A stretch of DNA of 64,000 nt from Clavelina lepadiformis (lineage: Eukaryota; Chordata; Ascidiacea; Aplousobranchia; Clavelinidae), in the NCBI RefSeq assembly GCF_947623445.1, contig NC_135240.1, positions 22,258,001 to 22,322,000 on the forward strand, read 5' to 3'. Below the pieces are notes generated by a model. It had not been told where the DNA came from. It worked only from the letters and a program-made list of their open reading frames with translations, and ran no database searches. The position numbers and the translations under genes were made by a program. Shown piece by piece: positions 61,094 to 64,000 of this stretch (position 1 is its first letter; the number at the start of each line of letters is the position of its first letter).

Positions 61094-63649
61094 TTACACC
61101 TGGGCCACAACCGTTTTTGGTTGTAAAGATGGAACGGTTACCGACTTACGATTCGCGACAGTGTCAACCTCATTTCCTACGTTGATTTTTCCACACGTAA
61201 GGAGACGTACGACTTTCTTCATGACGCTGAAAAAAAGCATGAATCATTTGTAGATGTTTTTTTCTGCACTTTTTACCAGCTGCTTTCAAAAGTCATGTCT
61301 CTAAACCCACGTTCAGTAACGTCACTCTTTCCATTTTCCTGACAAGTAATCATCACTCGATTTATATTTATATCTATTTGTGGTGCAGCCGGACTCTTGA
61401 AGTGTTAGACCAGAAGTAGGGTATAGTTACTAAGTGTATAAGTATATATGATGCTGCCACAACCGGTATCGTGACGTATTGACTGATACACAATCAAGTG
61501 AAAACGTTTTGGAATGTTGTCACAAATCCAGCTTACCTTGGCAAGTTGCTGAAGCAAAAAAGCATGCACAACAGATTAATGAATAGATCAAGCTTCGGAA
61601 ATAAATGGACGTGTAATTCTGGAATCCTGGAGCCAGTTACGTTGATGGCCACAAGGGTGATGCAGTCAGTAATAACCGCAAAAACCGCGAAGTAAAGACA
61701 ACGTTGAGCAATTTTCTGGGAACTAAATGTAAATTACAAATGCGTAAAACATAACAAAAAGCTGCTATATGTTACTTAAGAAAATGATCGTAGGCTATAC
61801 AAATAGGTTAAAAGTTAGTGACCGCATATACTACAAAAATAGTAATGCTTTTTGTTTGAGTATAACTTGAAAGACGCAAAGCAAACTTAGACTTGAACGT
61901 TTTTCACAAAGTTAAAGTGGTGTTTAGATAACCGCGGGGGAGGAGCTGCTGTGATTGATTTGAAATGAATTAAATCTTCTTTGGGAGCATTAAACTTAGG
62001 GGAAACCCCGTAATTAAAATATTACGAAACGTGGAGGACGCACCAAGATTTTTGTAAAATATTTGCAGTTGTAGTACTCATTAAATTACAATCATAGGGT
62101 ATTAAATAATAAACAGAAAACCAATAAACGCAAAAGCACGCGTCGTCTTGCTTAAACAATGTGAGTGAATTTAATAGCAGCCTATATACGGAGACAATGC
62201 CATCCAACAAATCAAATTATCCGAAATCATTGCTTAAAATTAGACGGAAAAACCTGCAATGTAACGCAATAGTAAAAGTATAGTAATGGGCTAATGGCAA
62301 AATAACTTACTTTTGGGTTTTGCTGTTTGCCGCAATTTTATTTGCCTTTTCGTGAATCTTTAACGTGGCATAGAATAAAACCGCGTAGGCCGTCTGTGTA
62401 AGAATGGTGGCACCCATCATCAAAGCCGGGAAAAGCGTCAAAGAAGAGGCTGTAAAAGCATTGGGATAAATTTTCTACAAAGTATCACAAATAAACTGCT
62501 TTCAATGAATCGCTGTAAAATCTTTTATTTATTTTTGCGAAATTCCAAATCTCGCTTATTGTTTTGACTCTTGACAACTATATAAGTTATACTGTTAGCG
62601 TGTACAAAACACACGACTATAAAAACTTAGCTGAGCGTGACAAAAATAAGTAAAAGGTCGCTAAGGCGTGGTTTTTAAATTATAACGACTTCCTTGAACT
62701 ATTACTGATGAGGATTTGTTACATAACGTGTTTCAATTTTTAAATTTTCTGCGAGATTACATGTCGGGTTAACAATCAGTGAAGCACAAATATAGTAAAG
62801 AATTCCAGTATGTTCAGGGCATTTACTCACGTTTATGATAGCAATACCCATCCCTGTAAATACTCGAAACATTTCCATTACTCCAAACCATAACAAGAGG
62901 TAACACGAATGCAACCAAGGTGAGCAGGAGGGAAACTTTGCTGAGAATTGGCAACCAACGCGGCAGAGAAGACTGCATCATATAACAATACAACAATAAC
63001 AAGATATAACGGATTTAAAAACACTTTACTTTGGCTATGGGTTTCTTTTCATTATTTTAGAAACGTGCATGCACTTTTGTACATTTTGTGCGTTGTTGTT
63101 ACTTACCCTTAAAACTGGTGAGGAATGGAGATGGCTTTGTTTCACCCATAGGTACAAGTACACGCTTATCATGCCAACGTTGTACGATGTAGCTCCAGTG
63201 ATGCGTAACATAAGTGAACATAGTTCGTCGTCGTATTCGAGAGGAAGCAAAATTCTCACCAAAAATATTGTGTTTACAGCAAGTATGATCACCGCCGATA
63301 AAATAAAACACTGCAAAAAAATTCATAAAATCTTAAAAGTTTAATCTGTCTTTACCATACCTTATAACTAAGTTTCTTCATTTATTATAGATTTTTAAAA
63401 TAAAATCAGATAAACCTATATGGAGAAAGTTTAGGTGCTTACTTTTTTTAATACCGAGAGGGAAATGATGAAGTGGGAAAATGACTTTTTGTTGTTTTCG
63501 CCTGTCCACGATGTACGAAGAATGAAAACTAAAATGAAAACCTCAAAAAACTCTAAGATACTGATTATAACAATAATCTCTATTGGCCCCCTCTCTGCTG
63601 GGCCCTTTGTCTTTAACTCAATTTCTTCGGTAAAACCACTACCTTCCAT
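61094..63649 (-). CDS. Unrecognised seven-transmembrane receptor-like protein, paralogue 2
   Basis: Six coding exons encode 336 residues: 63443-63649, 63107-63310, 62831-62972, 62311-62449, 61537-61722 and 61094-61226. Exons 2-5 have exactly the same lengths as in the 52-kb paralogue (204, 142, 139 and 186 bases), and all phases agree. Shared blocks include PLEYDDELC, the SYN-GM segment of helix 3, HLHSSPVLR, LPRWLP-LSKVS, ATLKIHEK-NK, HLFPKLDLFINLLCML and VMKKVVR-L-CGKI. The cysteine pair (DDELC and RDGYCYHK) is kept. The helix-3 inner end reads WVKQSH instead of WMRQYH. The N-terminus is shorter and acidic and has no obvious sequon. The C-terminus ends AQV and lacks the serine that could make a PDZ ligand in paralogue 1. 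I chose ATG 63647-63649; an acceptor AG again ends 5 bases before it. Confidence 0.85.
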
Positions 63650-64000
63650 GTTTCCTGTGGAAGCAATATACTGTAGCAACTAAAAAGCTGAATACAATTA
63701 CATTTTCTTGCATCTAACGAGCGAACCATGACAAACTTGTTTTTGAACCTGAAAAACAATGTTAACATGAATAATGTATTCTGAGAATATCCTAACCGTG
63801 AGATAAAAAAGAAAAGTACGCGTTATATCTTATCATTAATATTTAGTCCATCAAACATGTGATTGATGTCAAGGACATGCCCACTCATATAGCACTACAA
63901 AAGTAAAATACTTCTCTGAAACTTAATTATCTTACGCGTTAGGTATTACGACATGCACTTGTTTGTCGAACTTCCACATTTTGCCTCCATTTCAGCATCA
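63650..64000. other. 5' flank of 7TM gene 2, no gene seen
   Basis: AT-rich sequence to the window edge. It should contain the promoter or an upstream non-coding exon of paralogue 2, but I see no recognisable element. Confidence 0.4.

Noticed and set aside
1-64000. CRISPR arrays, operators, ribosome binding sites, origins and other bacterial features
   Set aside because: The window is eukaryotic nuclear DNA; no direct-repeat arrays or bacterial signals were seen.

Overview
This is a stretch of an animal nuclear genome. Every well-supported gene but one is cut by many GT-AG introns. Introns are mostly a few hundred bases, the DNA is visibly AT-rich (by eye, not counted), and there is no bacterial-style gene packing. 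The gene content (alpha7-like nicotinic receptor, paxillin with LD motifs and four LIM domains, KLHL9/13-like CUL3 adaptor, importin-9, condensin-II subunit H2) is metazoan. Small introns, clustered novel 7TM genes and splice acceptors lying 3-6 bases before several start codons suggest an invertebrate deuterostome, with an ascidian tunicate as my best guess. The phylum is not proven from this window.

Layout, left to right. 210-3094 (-): UBE2W ubiquitin-conjugating enzyme. 4022-6692: a cluster of hAT-type DNA transposons, several with 8-bp target duplications. 7194-12364 (-): nicotinic acetylcholine receptor alpha subunit, 14 exons. 14065-18984 (-): BTB-BACK-Kelch protein with an unusual C-terminal extension, 18 exons. 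20110-24775 (-): single-pass membrane pseudokinase of STYK1-like layout, with at least four transposons in its introns. About 26.1-26.3 kb (-): a broken LINE reverse transcriptase. 28083-31154 (+): intronless importin-9. 32220-37663 (+): NCAPH2, 14 exons. 37918-38271 (+): possible small two-exon gene. 39723-48210 (-): paxillin, 11 coding exons. 52059-54436 (+) and 61094-63649 (-): two intact paralogues of an unrecognised seven-transmembrane receptor-like family, facing each other. 56019-57499 (-): between them, a Sulfotransfer_4-family gene whose nucleotide-binding loop appears to be deleted.

The genes do not form one pathway. They are unrelated housekeeping and signalling genes side by side, separated and invaded by non-autonomous DNA transposons. 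The most novel item is the pair of 7TM genes. They share all five intron positions and phases, carry a class-A-like disulphide cysteine pair and a helix-8-like tail, and lack the DRY and NPxxY motifs. All exon models were spliced by eye. Where exon lengths are listed, the reading phases were checked and close on a stop codon.
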